Notes: a model not told the origin generated them from the letters alone. A DNA stretch of 7,055 nt from Methanomassiliicoccales archaeon (GCA_028682925.1 JAJRAG010000073.1:1-7055), one strand, 5' to 3'; numbered from the stretch's first letter, positions 1-5,218 are shown. A program made the numbers and translations.

Positions 1-244
1 GGCGGCGATTCAGCTCAGCAGGAAGACGATGTCGAAGATACGCCAGAACCTGTTCTGGGCGTTCGCATACAACACCGCGGGCATTCCCATTGCGGCGGGA
101 GTGCTATATCCGTTCTCCGGAATACTCCTTGATCCTGTGATCGCTGCTGCGGCGATGGCGATGAGCTCGGTATCGGTCGTCTCGAACGCACTTCTATTGA
201 AGAGATATGTTCCAGAGATCAAGAAGAAGGGAGGTGAAGGTTGA
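1..244 (+). CDS. copA: Copper-transporting P1B-type ATPase, C-terminal fragment (5' truncated by window)
   Basis: The reading frame is open from the left edge (first full codon at base 2), so only about the last 80 residues of a much larger protein are present. They read like the end of a Cu+-exporting P1B ATPase. An AAIQLSRKTM-type stretch leads into the seventh transmembrane helix with the Tyr-Asn pair (QNLFWAFAYNTAGIP). A short loop follows, then the eighth helix with the M-x-x-S-S motif (AMAMSSVSVVSNALLLKR). In this family the YN and MxxSS motifs, together with CPC in helix six, form the intramembrane copper site; CPC lies outside the window. The protein would sit in the cytoplasmic membrane and pump Cu+ out using ATP. 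An internal ATG at 29 is not the true start, because the homology continues upstream of it. The stop (242-244) overlaps the next gene's ATG by one base, so the two are translationally coupled. Recognition of the family is confident; the exact metal (Cu+ versus Ag+) is inferred. Confidence 0.88.
   Translation, partial: AAIQLSRKTMSKIRQNLFWAFAYNTAGIPIAAGVLYPFSGILLDPVIAAAAMAMSSVSVVSNALLLKRYVPEIKKKGGEG
230..237 (+). promoter_or_regulatory. Strong Shine-Dalgarno site for the YHS gene
   Basis: GGAGGTGA lies inside the end of the ATPase coding sequence, six bases before the ATG at 244. It is a near-perfect complement to the archaeal 16S rRNA 3' end and fixes the start of the small downstream gene. 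Confidence 0.8.
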
Positions 245-387
245 TGGCAAAAGATTTGATTTGCGGCATGGAAGTGGATGAGAGAAGCGCGAAATGGACT
301 TCCGACTACAAAGGCAAGAAGTACTATTTCTGCGCACCAGGCTGCAAGAAGAAATTTGACCAGGACCCTTCGAAGTATGTGAAGTGA
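244..387 (+). CDS. Small YHS-domain protein (47 aa), copper-ATPase partner
   Basis: This 47-residue protein is almost entirely one YHS domain. It opens MAKDLICGMEVDE and ends YYFCAPGCKKKFDQDPSKYV. The Cys-Gly-Met near residue 7 and the F-C-x-x-x-C pair (Cys30, Cys34) followed by KKKFDQDP are the family signature. YHS domains are found fused to, or encoded beside, copper P-type ATPases and other metal proteins, and are thought to bind metal through these cysteines. Here the gene follows the CopA-type ATPase, with its ATG overlapping the ATPase stop by one base and a strong ribosome-binding site. That supports one transcript and a role in delivering or sensing the exported metal, which is inference. 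Its length is normal for stand-alone YHS proteins. It meets the convergent FAD-oxidase gene about 80 bases downstream. Confidence 0.85.
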   Translation: MAKDLICGMEVDERSAKWTSDYKGKKYYFCAPGCKKKFDQDPSKYVK

Positions 388-391
388 GATT

Positions 392-431
392 GAGACTGCT
401 CGCTCATGGCTGCAGCAAGTCGCTCAGTCTC
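392..431. terminator. Inverted repeat between convergent genes, possible bidirectional terminator
   Basis: GAGACTG (392-398) and CAGTCTC (425-431) are perfect 7-bp inverted repeats with a 26-base loop, lying between the two convergent stop codons (387 and 466). The loop side also holds a direct repeat of TCGCTCA (401-407 and 421-427). There is no adjacent T-run, which archaeal terminators usually need, so the role is tentative. Confidence 0.3.
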
Positions 432-465
432 CGAACATGACAAGATTGGAGAACCGGTGTCTATG

Positions 466-2028
466 CTATGACTTCTCTTTTGATTCACGTTCAACCTTGT
501 ACTCTCTCGCTCTGCGGTCGACTTCCTGATCCTTTGGAAGCATCTTCTTCCCAATGGCCAGAGCATCCATTCCAAGTTCAAACAGAATGGGAGGTATCAC
601 GATCCCCTGACGCGTGATAGTCTCAGTCAACTTCCCGGGGTTCATTATCTCCTTCGGATCAAGGGCGGTCCTAATCTGTTTCATGTACTTGGCTCCGTCC
701 TTTCTAATGGTCTTCAGATTGGAGGCGAAGAATATGCCGAAGCCTAGAGGTCTTCCCTCATGCCTCAAAGCCACATCTCCGAATTTCTTGTTGAAAGCCA
801 GCGAAGCGACGCTCTTGAGCAGGCTTTCGGAATCGTACAGGTAGTATGGCATGAACATGACAGTGTTCCTGTCAGCCATGATGCCGATTACAGCGCCTTC
901 CATTTTCATCTCGTCCATCAAGGAATATGTTTCTTTGGCCATGGAGGTGAACTTTGTCAAAGGGACGACTATCTCTCCGGGAATGTGACCGAGTCCGATC
1001 TCCCTCGAACGGAATTCGTAGCATCTCTCATCCCACTCGTGCTGCGCGACATCATCTGTCATCTTCTTGCCGCCGTGCCTCTCCATGATCTTGTCGATGA
1101 CTTCCTCCTCGTGCTGCACGCTGACTCGATCACCTTCGAGCAAGAAACTGAGCATGCTTCCAACCTCGGGTGCGTGTTTTCCAGCTTTCCTCAGAAGATC
1201 ATAATGTCGACCATCGCCGAAGGATATGTGCATCGGGTCGACCCTCGATCTGCAGACTTCGAAAAGAGGGGCGCCAATTGCCATGAGACTATCGTAAGAG
1301 TAGGAAATCGGTCTCATGACCTCCGGCGCTGGAGTGAGTTTGAACGTGACCTTCGTGATGACTCCGAGAGTGCCCTCAGCTCCGGTCATCAGCCAGCTCA
1401 GACTGTATCCAGAGCTGTTGTCACACACGCTGTTGAAACCGGTATCTATGACGGTTCCATCGGGCATCACAACCTCCATGCTTCGAACGTTGTCGCCTGC
1501 CGCGCCATACTTGTAGTTGCCAATCCCGATGCCTCCAGTGGATATCCATCCTGCAACGGTCGCGCTTGGATAGCTGCTCGGATACGAACCGAGGAGGAGA
1601 CCTTTCGCAAGACAGGCATCATAGACCTGCTTCCAGGTTGCTCCCGCTTCCACGACGACGTAGAGGTTCTCAACATCGATCTTGACGATCTTGTTCATCA
1701 CCCCAGTCATGTCGATCAGTATGCCACCAAAAGCGGGGATGCTCCCGCCCAAGCCCCAGGATGAGCTTCCCCTGGGGGTGATCGGTATTCGTTCCTCAGC
1801 TGCGATTCTGACAATTCTCTGAACGTCTTCCGTCGAGCGTGGCCTGACCACGACATCGGGGATGTTGTTGAACGCCAATTGCGCCTCCTTCGGAAGTGGC
1901 GCTAAATCATGACTATAGAGCAGTCTCTCGAACTTGCTCGTATTCACATTCTCCTTGCCGATTGCAGCCTCCAACTTCCTCACATATGAAGTCGTTGTAG
2001 CTTGAGAAGAGTCCCCGGGAGCTTCCAT
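466..2028 (-). CDS. FAD-linked oxidase, GlcD / D-lactate dehydrogenase-like (520 aa)
   Basis: This is a flavoprotein of the FAD-binding PCMH superfamily (glycolate oxidase GlcD / D-lactate dehydrogenase type), which oxidises 2-hydroxy acids or related substrates and passes electrons to a partner. The N-terminal FAD domain runs roughly from residue 55 to 235. It contains VVVRPRSTEDVQRIV, the PRGSSSWGLGGSIP loop, STGGIGIGNYKYG and MTGAEGTLGVITKV. The C-terminal FAD-oxidase domain ends with the typical LDPKEIMNPGKL (456-467), followed by about 50 charged residues without cysteine clusters, so no Fe-S domain is fused. The HxGDGNxH segment seen in many relatives is not recognisable; the likely region reads IGIMADRNTVMFMP. 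Substrate is therefore uncertain. An ATG 18 bases upstream (2046) is possible, but GGAGG at 2036-2040 sits seven bases before the ATG at 2028, which I prefer. A TATA box lies at 2086-2094. No HdrD-like partner is adjacent in the window. Confidence 0.85.
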   Translation of the reverse strand: MEAPGDSSQATTTSYVRKLEAAIGKENVNTSKFERLLYSHDLAPLPKEAQLAFNNIPDVVVRPRSTEDVQRIVRIAAEERIPITPRGSSSWGLGGSIPAFGGILIDMTGVMNKIVKIDVENLYVVVEAGATWKQVYDACLAKGLLLGSYPSSYPSATVAGWISTGGIGIGNYKYGAAGDNVRSMEVVMPDGTVIDTGFNSVCDNSSGYSLSWLMTGAEGTLGVITKVTFKLTPAPEVMRPISYSYDSLMAIGAPLFEVCRSRVDPMHISFGDGRHYDLLRKAGKHAPEVGSMLSFLLEGDRVSVQHEEEVIDKIMERHGGKKMTDDVAQHEWDERCYEFRSREIGLGHIPGEIVVPLTKFTSMAKETYSLMDEMKMEGAVIGIMADRNTVMFMPYYLYDSESLLKSVASLAFNKKFGDVALRHEGRPLGFGIFFASNLKTIRKDGAKYMKQIRTALDPKEIMNPGKLTETITRQGIVIPPILFELGMDALAIGKKMLPKDQEVDRRAREYKVERESKEKS

Positions 2029-2035
2029 CTGAAAT

Positions 2036-2040
2036 CCTCC
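2036..2040 (-). promoter_or_regulatory. Shine-Dalgarno site deciding the FAD-oxidase start
   Basis: On the minus strand GGAGG lies seven bases before the ATG at 2028. It would fall inside the coding sequence if the upstream ATG at 2046 were used. It therefore supports the 520-residue over the 526-residue form. Confidence 0.65.
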
Positions 2041-2085
2041 GGTCATGGCGTTATTTGAGACGGTCAGCGGATAGCCAATCCAACC

Positions 2086-2094
2086 TATTTTAAA
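2086..2094 (-). promoter_or_regulatory. Archaeal TATA box for the FAD-oxidase gene
   Basis: The minus strand reads GAAGAGG then TTTAAAATA, a purine-rich BRE-like element followed by a good archaeal TATA box. The expected initiation about 26 bp downstream (near 2064) would leave a leader of roughly 35 nt containing the ribosome-binding site. Confidence 0.6.
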
Positions 2095-2213
2095 CCTCTT
2101 CTTGAAGGGGTCGAATCCCCATCCGAAGTCTCACGCCAATTGAAACGATCTAGACAGTCTGAATCGGCTCATCGAAGTAGAAAGCGATATCAGGATACAC
2201 TGCTAGCTAAAGC

Positions 2214-2218
2214 AAAAA
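2214..2218 (-). terminator. T-run terminator of structured RNA A
   Basis: Immediately after the 3' strand of the closing helix (CTCCGGGC on the minus strand), the sequence reads TTTTTGCTTT. A T-run right after a G+C-rich helix is a fitting archaeal stop signal and marks the RNA's 3' end. Confidence 0.5.
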
Positions 2219-2516
2219 GCCCGGAGTTTACGGTGCTGCTGGGCGTCGCACATACCGGTGGAGCCAGGGTCAATCCGCAATCTGACCTTTGGTTCTGGGT
2301 TGTGCGTCCGTTCCAACTCGGATCCTTGTCCGTTTCCCGAAAGAAACGGTAGGTGTCGCGGGCAAGCCCGTGCCCCTCGTCGGAGATCCATGGATCTCAA
2401 CGCCGGTAACGAACTGCGGTCTTGGACCGCGAACGGATTCCGGACAAACAATGCACCATCCAAAGATGATGATTGAAGTTGCCCGTCTCTCCCAGTTGCA
2501 TTCCGCCTCCGGGCAG
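2214..2516 (-). ncRNA. Candidate structured non-coding RNA, copy A (about 300 nt, family not recognised)
   Basis: The gene is inferred from architecture, not from a known family. The 5' end (GCCCGGAG, 2514-2507) pairs perfectly over 8 bp with the 3' end (CTCCGGGC, 2226-2219). A TATA box lies about 26 bp upstream and a T-run follows the 3' end. Inside are an AATGCA/TGCATT helix enclosing a CATCATC/GATGGTG hairpin with a UUUG loop, then GCGGT-CCAAG-ACCGC (2430-2416), GAGATC-CATG-GATCTC, and CGGG-CTTG-CCCG (a CUUG-type tetraloop). GAAACGG pairs with CCGTTTC across 2349-2330, and CCAG...CTGG closes an arm holding ACCAAAGG. Copy B downstream shares five sequence blocks in the same order, with compensatory changes. 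A minus-strand frame of 120 codons crosses it, but the shared blocks are in another frame in copy B, so I read it as RNA. It does not show the conserved cores of RNase P or SRP RNA that I know. Function unknown. Confidence 0.62.
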
Positions 2517-2536
2517 CTATTGGTATGCGTCCAGAC

Positions 2537-2546
2537 TTATATATAG
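2537..2546 (-). promoter_or_regulatory. TATA box of structured RNA A
   Basis: The minus strand reads CTATATATAA, an excellent archaeal TATA box. Its centre (about 2541) is roughly 25 bp upstream of the predicted RNA 5' end at 2514-2516, the expected TATA-to-start distance in archaea. Confidence 0.65.
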
Positions 2547-2593
2547 ATTGACTAAATGGCGACACTGTTTTCCAATTGACGATAGCATTGTAA

Positions 2594-2638
2594 CCCGAGG
2601 ATTCGGGCAGTAACAGGTAGAATGAGGAAGACCTACCT
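2594..2638 (-). other. Two hairpins in the spacer between RNA B and RNA A
   Basis: CCCGA/TCGGG (2594-2598 with 2603-2607, four-base loop) and AGGTAG/CTACCT (2615-2620 with 2633-2638, 12-base loop) are two short perfect inverted repeats. They lie downstream of RNA B on the minus strand. They could be a 3' trailer, a processing signal or part of termination of RNA B, which lacks a clear T-run. No reading frame with support was seen between 2547 and 2702. Confidence 0.3.
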
Positions 2639-2702
2639 AATGTGATATCCCCCTTCCCGAAGAAATCGTCTCAAATGTGATGTAATAGACACACGACAAC
2701 GA

Positions 2703-2985
2703 GCCCGGGGATTACAGTGCGACCGAAATCATCAGCGGCCTTTGGTCGGGCCATTCCTCAAAATGACCCTCGACGCTGGCGGCCGACGCTCCGTCCCACT
2801 CGGGCCCTTGGGGCGTCGAATGACGCCTCCAGGCTCGCGAGAAGATCCCCGCTATCAAACCATCACTGTTTTGATGACGAGCGACCTGTAGTCTCGAACC
2901 ACGAACGGAATCCAGAGAATGTTGCGGCCACTTTCGCTCCGCCACAGTCAGACTGGCTGCCCGGCCGCATTCTGCCCCCGGGCAG
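2703..2985 (-). ncRNA. Candidate structured non-coding RNA, copy B (about 280 nt), paralogue of copy A
   Basis: This is the second, upstream member of the pair. Its 5' GCCCGGGG (2983-2976) pairs perfectly with 3' CCCCGGGC (2710-2703). Relative to copy A one pair has changed from A-U to G-C, so pairing is conserved rather than sequence. Blocks shared with copy A are the 5' end, GGATTCCGTTCGTGG with its hairpin (2913-2886), CCAAGGGCCCGAGT...GACGGAGCG (2811-2787), GACCAAAGG (2747-2739) and GCACTGTAAT plus the closing strand (2720-2703). Internal helices include AGAATG/CATTCT with GCGGCC/GGCCGC, GTGGT-TCGAG-ACTAC (2902-2888), and GGCGTC-ATTC-GACGCC (2827-2812). The last occupies the place of a 7-bp hairpin of unrelated sequence in copy A. 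It has its own TATA box. A 112-codon minus-strand frame crosses it but is not in the same phase as that of copy A. It is not a class I recognise. Confidence 0.6.
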
Positions 2986-3005
2986 ATTTCAAAACGTTCA
3001 GGCGG

Positions 3006-3014
3006 ATATTTAAG
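3006..3014 (-). promoter_or_regulatory. TATA box of structured RNA B
   Basis: The minus strand reads CCGAACCC then TTAAATAT, a BRE-like element plus TATA box in the style of strong archaeal stable-RNA promoters. The centre (about 3010) is some 26 bp upstream of the predicted 5' end at 2983-2985. Confidence 0.62.
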
Positions 3015-3146
3015 GGTTCGGTGGATCATTCCAGCATGAGAAGATTTCATTACTGGCAGAGTCTACTCGATTCGATGCATGATTCTCCCGCGGAGTGGCC
3101 GCTACACTTGATCGAACGGAGATGCACCCAAGAAATCGGTCAGTAT

Positions 3147-3878
3147 CTAGCGATCCTCGCCGCCGGGCGGAGGCTTCGAATGCACACGAATCTCGATGTC
3201 GTTTGGCTCTCCTACCTCTTTGAGAGATCTCACAAGACCGGTCACCGTGCTTGCGACTAGATCGGAGACGAATATGCCCAAGGGAACATGCTCCCCATCG
3301 ACGATGATCGACGTTCTTCCGTCGGACATGTTCACGCACTCTGACTCCTTCGCGACTCCGTCCGCGACTGCCTCTGCCAGGTGACGACAACTGGACCGTT
3401 CGCATTTCTGACAATCTAGTCCAGGAAGGCTACGAAGCGCTCTCTCGACCTTGACCTCATGTTCTATAAGATTGGCGGCCCTCTGAGAGCAGTCGGACCG
3501 CCTCCTGCATCTAAGGATGACCTGACCCTCGACGACCGCATCTCCGACCACAATCTTTGGGAGCATCGAATGCTTGAATCCTTCAACAATTATGACCTCA
3601 GGGGAAGTGAGTCTATTGAGCAAACCGATGGCGAAATCCAGGTCGCGCTCTCCTGGCAGATAGAGGACCATCTCATTGGATGACAACCCGATGACCGATG
3701 AACTTCCGGACCTAAGGTGCCTTGAAGTGTCCTTTCCTTCGGGGACGAGGATGTCATTGCCATGAACGTGCTTCACGGAGGCGACGGAGACTCCACGCTT
3801 TATCAGCTCCCTGATGATTTTCTCTATGAGCGTGGTCTTTCCCGAGCCCGATGTTCCGGAAACGGAGACAATCATCAT
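3147..3878 (-). CDS. mobB: Molybdopterin-guanine dinucleotide biosynthesis protein MobB with added Fe-S-type domain (243 aa)
   Basis: Residues 1-130 are a MobB P-loop GTPase: Walker A GTSGSGKTT at 8-16, HVHGNDI near 37, and the VEGFKH motif at 98-103. MobB assists attachment of GMP to molybdopterin, giving the dinucleotide cofactor used by Mo/W enzymes. A second module follows: LPGLDCQKCERSSC...C with cysteines 156, 159, 164 and 181. The spacing C-x2-C-x4-C-x16-C is that of the 4Fe-4S domain family (PF04060) found in Rnf and corrinoid proteins. About 55 further residues (VPLGIFVSDLVASTVTGLV, then IEIRVHSKPP) form a C-terminal segment. Three starts are possible: TTG 3890, ATG 3884 (an ATGA overlap with the moaA stop) and ATG 3878. 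GGAG at 3885-3888 is six bases before 3878, which I chose. Tight coupling to moaA indicates one operon for molybdenum cofactor synthesis. The MobB call is firm; the Fe-S role is inferred from spacing. Confidence 0.85.
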   Translation of the reverse strand: MMIVSVSGTSGSGKTTLIEKIIRELIKRGVSVASVKHVHGNDILVPEGKDTSRHLRSGSSSVIGLSSNEMVLYLPGERDLDFAIGLLNRLTSPEVIIVEGFKHSMLPKIVVGDAVVEGQVILRCRRRSDCSQRAANLIEHEVKVERALRSLPGLDCQKCERSSCRHLAEAVADGVAKESECVNMSDGRTSIIVDGEHVPLGIFVSDLVASTVTGLVRSLKEVGEPNDIEIRVHSKPPPGGEDR

Positions 3879-3880
3879 TC

Positions 3881-4786
3881 TCATCTCCAATATGGCTCTC
3901 TCAGTCCGACGGCCTTGCGAAACAGCTCCTTCAATTCCTGATCTGATGCATGTCTCCTCATCGGACCAAGGACGTCAATCATTCCATCGTTGCTCAGAAG
4001 ACAAGGTTTCAAGTAACCGTTGGATGTGATCCGAAGACGGTGACAGTTTGCGCAGAATACTGTGTTGTGCATAGGGCGGACGATCTCGACCTCCCCTGGA
4101 AGGTAATACTTCATCCGCCTGTGCAGACTGCGGGCCACGACCCTGACGGCTCTGGCTGCCAGCTGACTCTCGAGGATATCGAGGGGGTAGTGGTGCTTGG
4201 CATAGTATCCATCATTCATGTTTTCCCTGGATGCTTCGAGCTCGATAAGCTGGAGCACCGCACCAACCTCCTCGGAGAATCGGATCATGTCCTCGATCTG
4301 AGAAGAGTTGATGTCTTTCATGACCACCATGTTGAGCTTGACCGGAGAAAGACCGACTGATATCGCCGCACGGATGCCGTCGAGGACTTGGTCAAGGGCG
4401 TCTATGCCAGATACGCTCTCGTATGTCTTAGGGTCGAGTGTATCAAGGCTCACATTCACCCGTCTTAGGCCAGCTTCCTTCAAAGACGAGGCAAATTCAG
4501 GAAGAAGAACACCATTCGTAGTCATCGAAACCTCTTGTGTCCGTTTTGCGCACTGACGGACAATCTCGACGACGTCATTCCTCATGAGCGGCTCGCCTCC
4601 GGTAATCTTCAACTTGCTCATGCCCAGAGATGAACCTAGCGAGACCAGTCTTGCCGTCTCATCAGGAGTCATCTCCTTTCCCGAGGTGACCTCACCCTCC
4701 CTGTGGCAGTAACTGCATTTCAGATTGCATCTCTGAGTTATCGAGACCCTGAGATTGGTCATGTCTCGTCCGAATGAGTCCTTCAT
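3881..4786 (-). CDS. moaA: GTP 3',8-cyclase MoaA (301 aa), archaeal type
   Basis: This radical-SAM enzyme converts GTP to (8S)-3',8-cyclo-7,8-dihydroguanosine 5'-triphosphate, the first step of molybdopterin synthesis, in the cytoplasm. The SAM-binding cluster motif C-x3-C-x2-C is at Cys20, Cys24 and Cys27 (QRCNLKCSYCHREG). ITGGEPLMR (61-69) is the GGEP motif that contacts SAM, and NVSLDTLDP (111-119) is typical of the family. The second, GTP-binding cluster is supplied by Cys245, Cys248 and Cys262 (FCANCHRLRIT...LKPCL). The length of 301 residues and the REPYWR end, without the terminal Gly-Gly of bacterial MoaA, match archaeal forms. The start FGRDMTNLRVSITQRCN is family-typical. The stop TGA at 3883-3881 overlaps the beginning of mobB. 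A candidate promoter is at 4832-4841. Confidence 0.95.
   Translation of the reverse strand: MKDSFGRDMTNLRVSITQRCNLKCSYCHREGEVTSGKEMTPDETARLVSLGSSLGMSKLKITGGEPLMRNDVVEIVRQCAKRTQEVSMTTNGVLLPEFASSLKEAGLRRVNVSLDTLDPKTYESVSGIDALDQVLDGIRAAISVGLSPVKLNMVVMKDINSSQIEDMIRFSEEVGAVLQLIELEASRENMNDGYYAKHHYPLDILESQLAARAVRVVARSLHRRMKYYLPGEVEIVRPMHNTVFCANCHRLRITSNGYLKPCLLSNDGMIDVLGPMRRHASDQELKELFRKAVGLREPYWR
3885..3888 (-). promoter_or_regulatory. Ribosome-binding site deciding the mobB start
   Basis: GGAG on the minus strand lies six bases before the ATG at 3878. It abuts the ATG at 3884 directly, too close to serve it. It lies within the last codons of moaA, so translation of the two genes is coupled. Confidence 0.5.
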
Positions 4787-4831
4787 TCTTCCAACGACCC
4801 CTGTGGAGCGATATGCTAATCCAGATATAAC

Positions 4832-4841
4832 GATAAATAGG
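4832..4841 (-). promoter_or_regulatory. Candidate TATA box for moaA-mobB
   Basis: The minus strand reads CCTATTTATC, about 50 bp before the moaA ATG at 4786. It predicts a leader of about 25 nt. A second A+T-rich element (TTATATC, 4823-4829) nearby could serve instead. No strong ribosome-binding site precedes moaA (only GGAAG next to the ATG). Confidence 0.4.
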
Positions 4842-4865
4842 TTTTGAAAAGAGCACGTCCGAGTG

Positions 4866-4964
4866 ATGATTATGACTGTCTGGGTCCCTTTCGAGGCGAC
4901 AGACCTTCAGAAGCTAGAAAGGCATCAATCAGAGAACCTACAAGGAATTGCACGCTCTCGCTAG
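4866..4964 (+). CDS. Possible 32-residue small ORF, unrecognised
   Basis: ATG at 4866 opens a 32-codon frame starting MIMTVWVPFEATDLQKLERH and ending in IARSR. It lies in the gap between moaA and the coiled-coil gene, divergent from moaA. The A+T element GATAAATAG (4832-4840) is about 26-30 bp upstream, so a leaderless transcript could begin near this ATG. There is no ribosome-binding site and no recognised family. It could well be chance. Confidence 0.15.
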   Translation: MIMTVWVPFEATDLQKLERHQSENLQGIARSR

Positions 4965-4990
4965 GCGACAGAAAGACCAATTGCACCAGC

Positions 4991-5218
4991 TTATTCCTTT
5001 CTAATCAAGTGTATTTGCGTCCTCAAGTCCCTTATTTTCTCGTTGAGTCGTTCCATCCGCTCCTCGTTTCTAAGTCGGACCCTTTCGAATTCATCCTGAG
5101 AGATCCTTCTTTCTTTCAGTTTGTGCATGGCTTCTTCTGTCTCTCCTCTGTAAGAGCCCTTGATTGCATTGATCTCCTTGATTTTCCTCTCGAGCCGCTC
5201 CAATTTCGGACCGAACAT
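4991..5218 (-). CDS. Small charged coiled-coil protein of unknown function (75 aa)
   Basis: I do not recognise this protein. It is about half charged residues and contains no cysteine and no predicted membrane segment. It appears to be two long amphipathic helices: KLERLERKIKEINAIKG (5-21) and, after a short break, EFERVRLRNEERMERLNEKI onward to the end. Together these suggest a helical hairpin or dimeric coiled coil. The start is supported by GGAG six bases before the ATG (CTAGGAGAACACAATG on the minus strand) and a weak TATA-like CTTTATC at 5258-5264. It is flanked by 132 bases to the DUF123 gene upstream and 204 bases to moaA downstream, so it is probably transcribed alone. Codon structure and the ribosome-binding site make it a likely real gene; its role is open. 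Confidence 0.7.
   Translation of the reverse strand: MFGPKLERLERKIKEINAIKGSYRGETEEAMHKLKERRISQDEFERVRLRNEERMERLNEKIRDLRTQIHLIRKE

Noticed and set aside
760..1764. Plus-strand open frame of 334 codons opposite the FAD oxidase
   Set aside because: It lies wholly antisense to a clear flavoprotein gene, shows no recognisable domain and reads as a codon-bias shadow.
2107..2124. tRNA-like T-arm, GGGGTCGAATCCCC
   Set aside because: The loop is one base short of the normal T-loop, and no D-arm, anticodon arm or matching 5' acceptor strand lies upstream on either strand.
2203..2565. Minus-strand 120-codon frame over RNA A as a protein gene
   Set aside because: The composition is Arg/Ser-rich with no domain, and the conserved blocks are in another frame in copy B. 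The frame begins upstream of the TATA box (2537-2546) assigned to RNA A.
2214..2985. RNase P RNA or SRP RNA as the identity of the two RNAs
   Set aside because: I could not find the RNase P conserved regions or the SRP S-domain GGAAG/GAGCAGC-type core, and two diverged tandem copies would be unusual for either.
2712..3050. Minus-strand 112-codon frame over RNA B as a protein gene
   Set aside because: The same reasoning applies: its first codons lie upstream of the TATA box, and there is no peptide similarity to the frame over copy A.
3036..3260. Plus-strand frame starting at ATG 3036, about 26 bp after the ATATTTAA element
   Set aside because: It runs antisense into mobB and has no recognisable domain; the TATA element is better explained by RNA B on the other strand.
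3950..4360. Plus-strand 136-codon frame opposite moaA
   Set aside because: It is fully antisense to a well-conserved radical-SAM gene and shows no family features.
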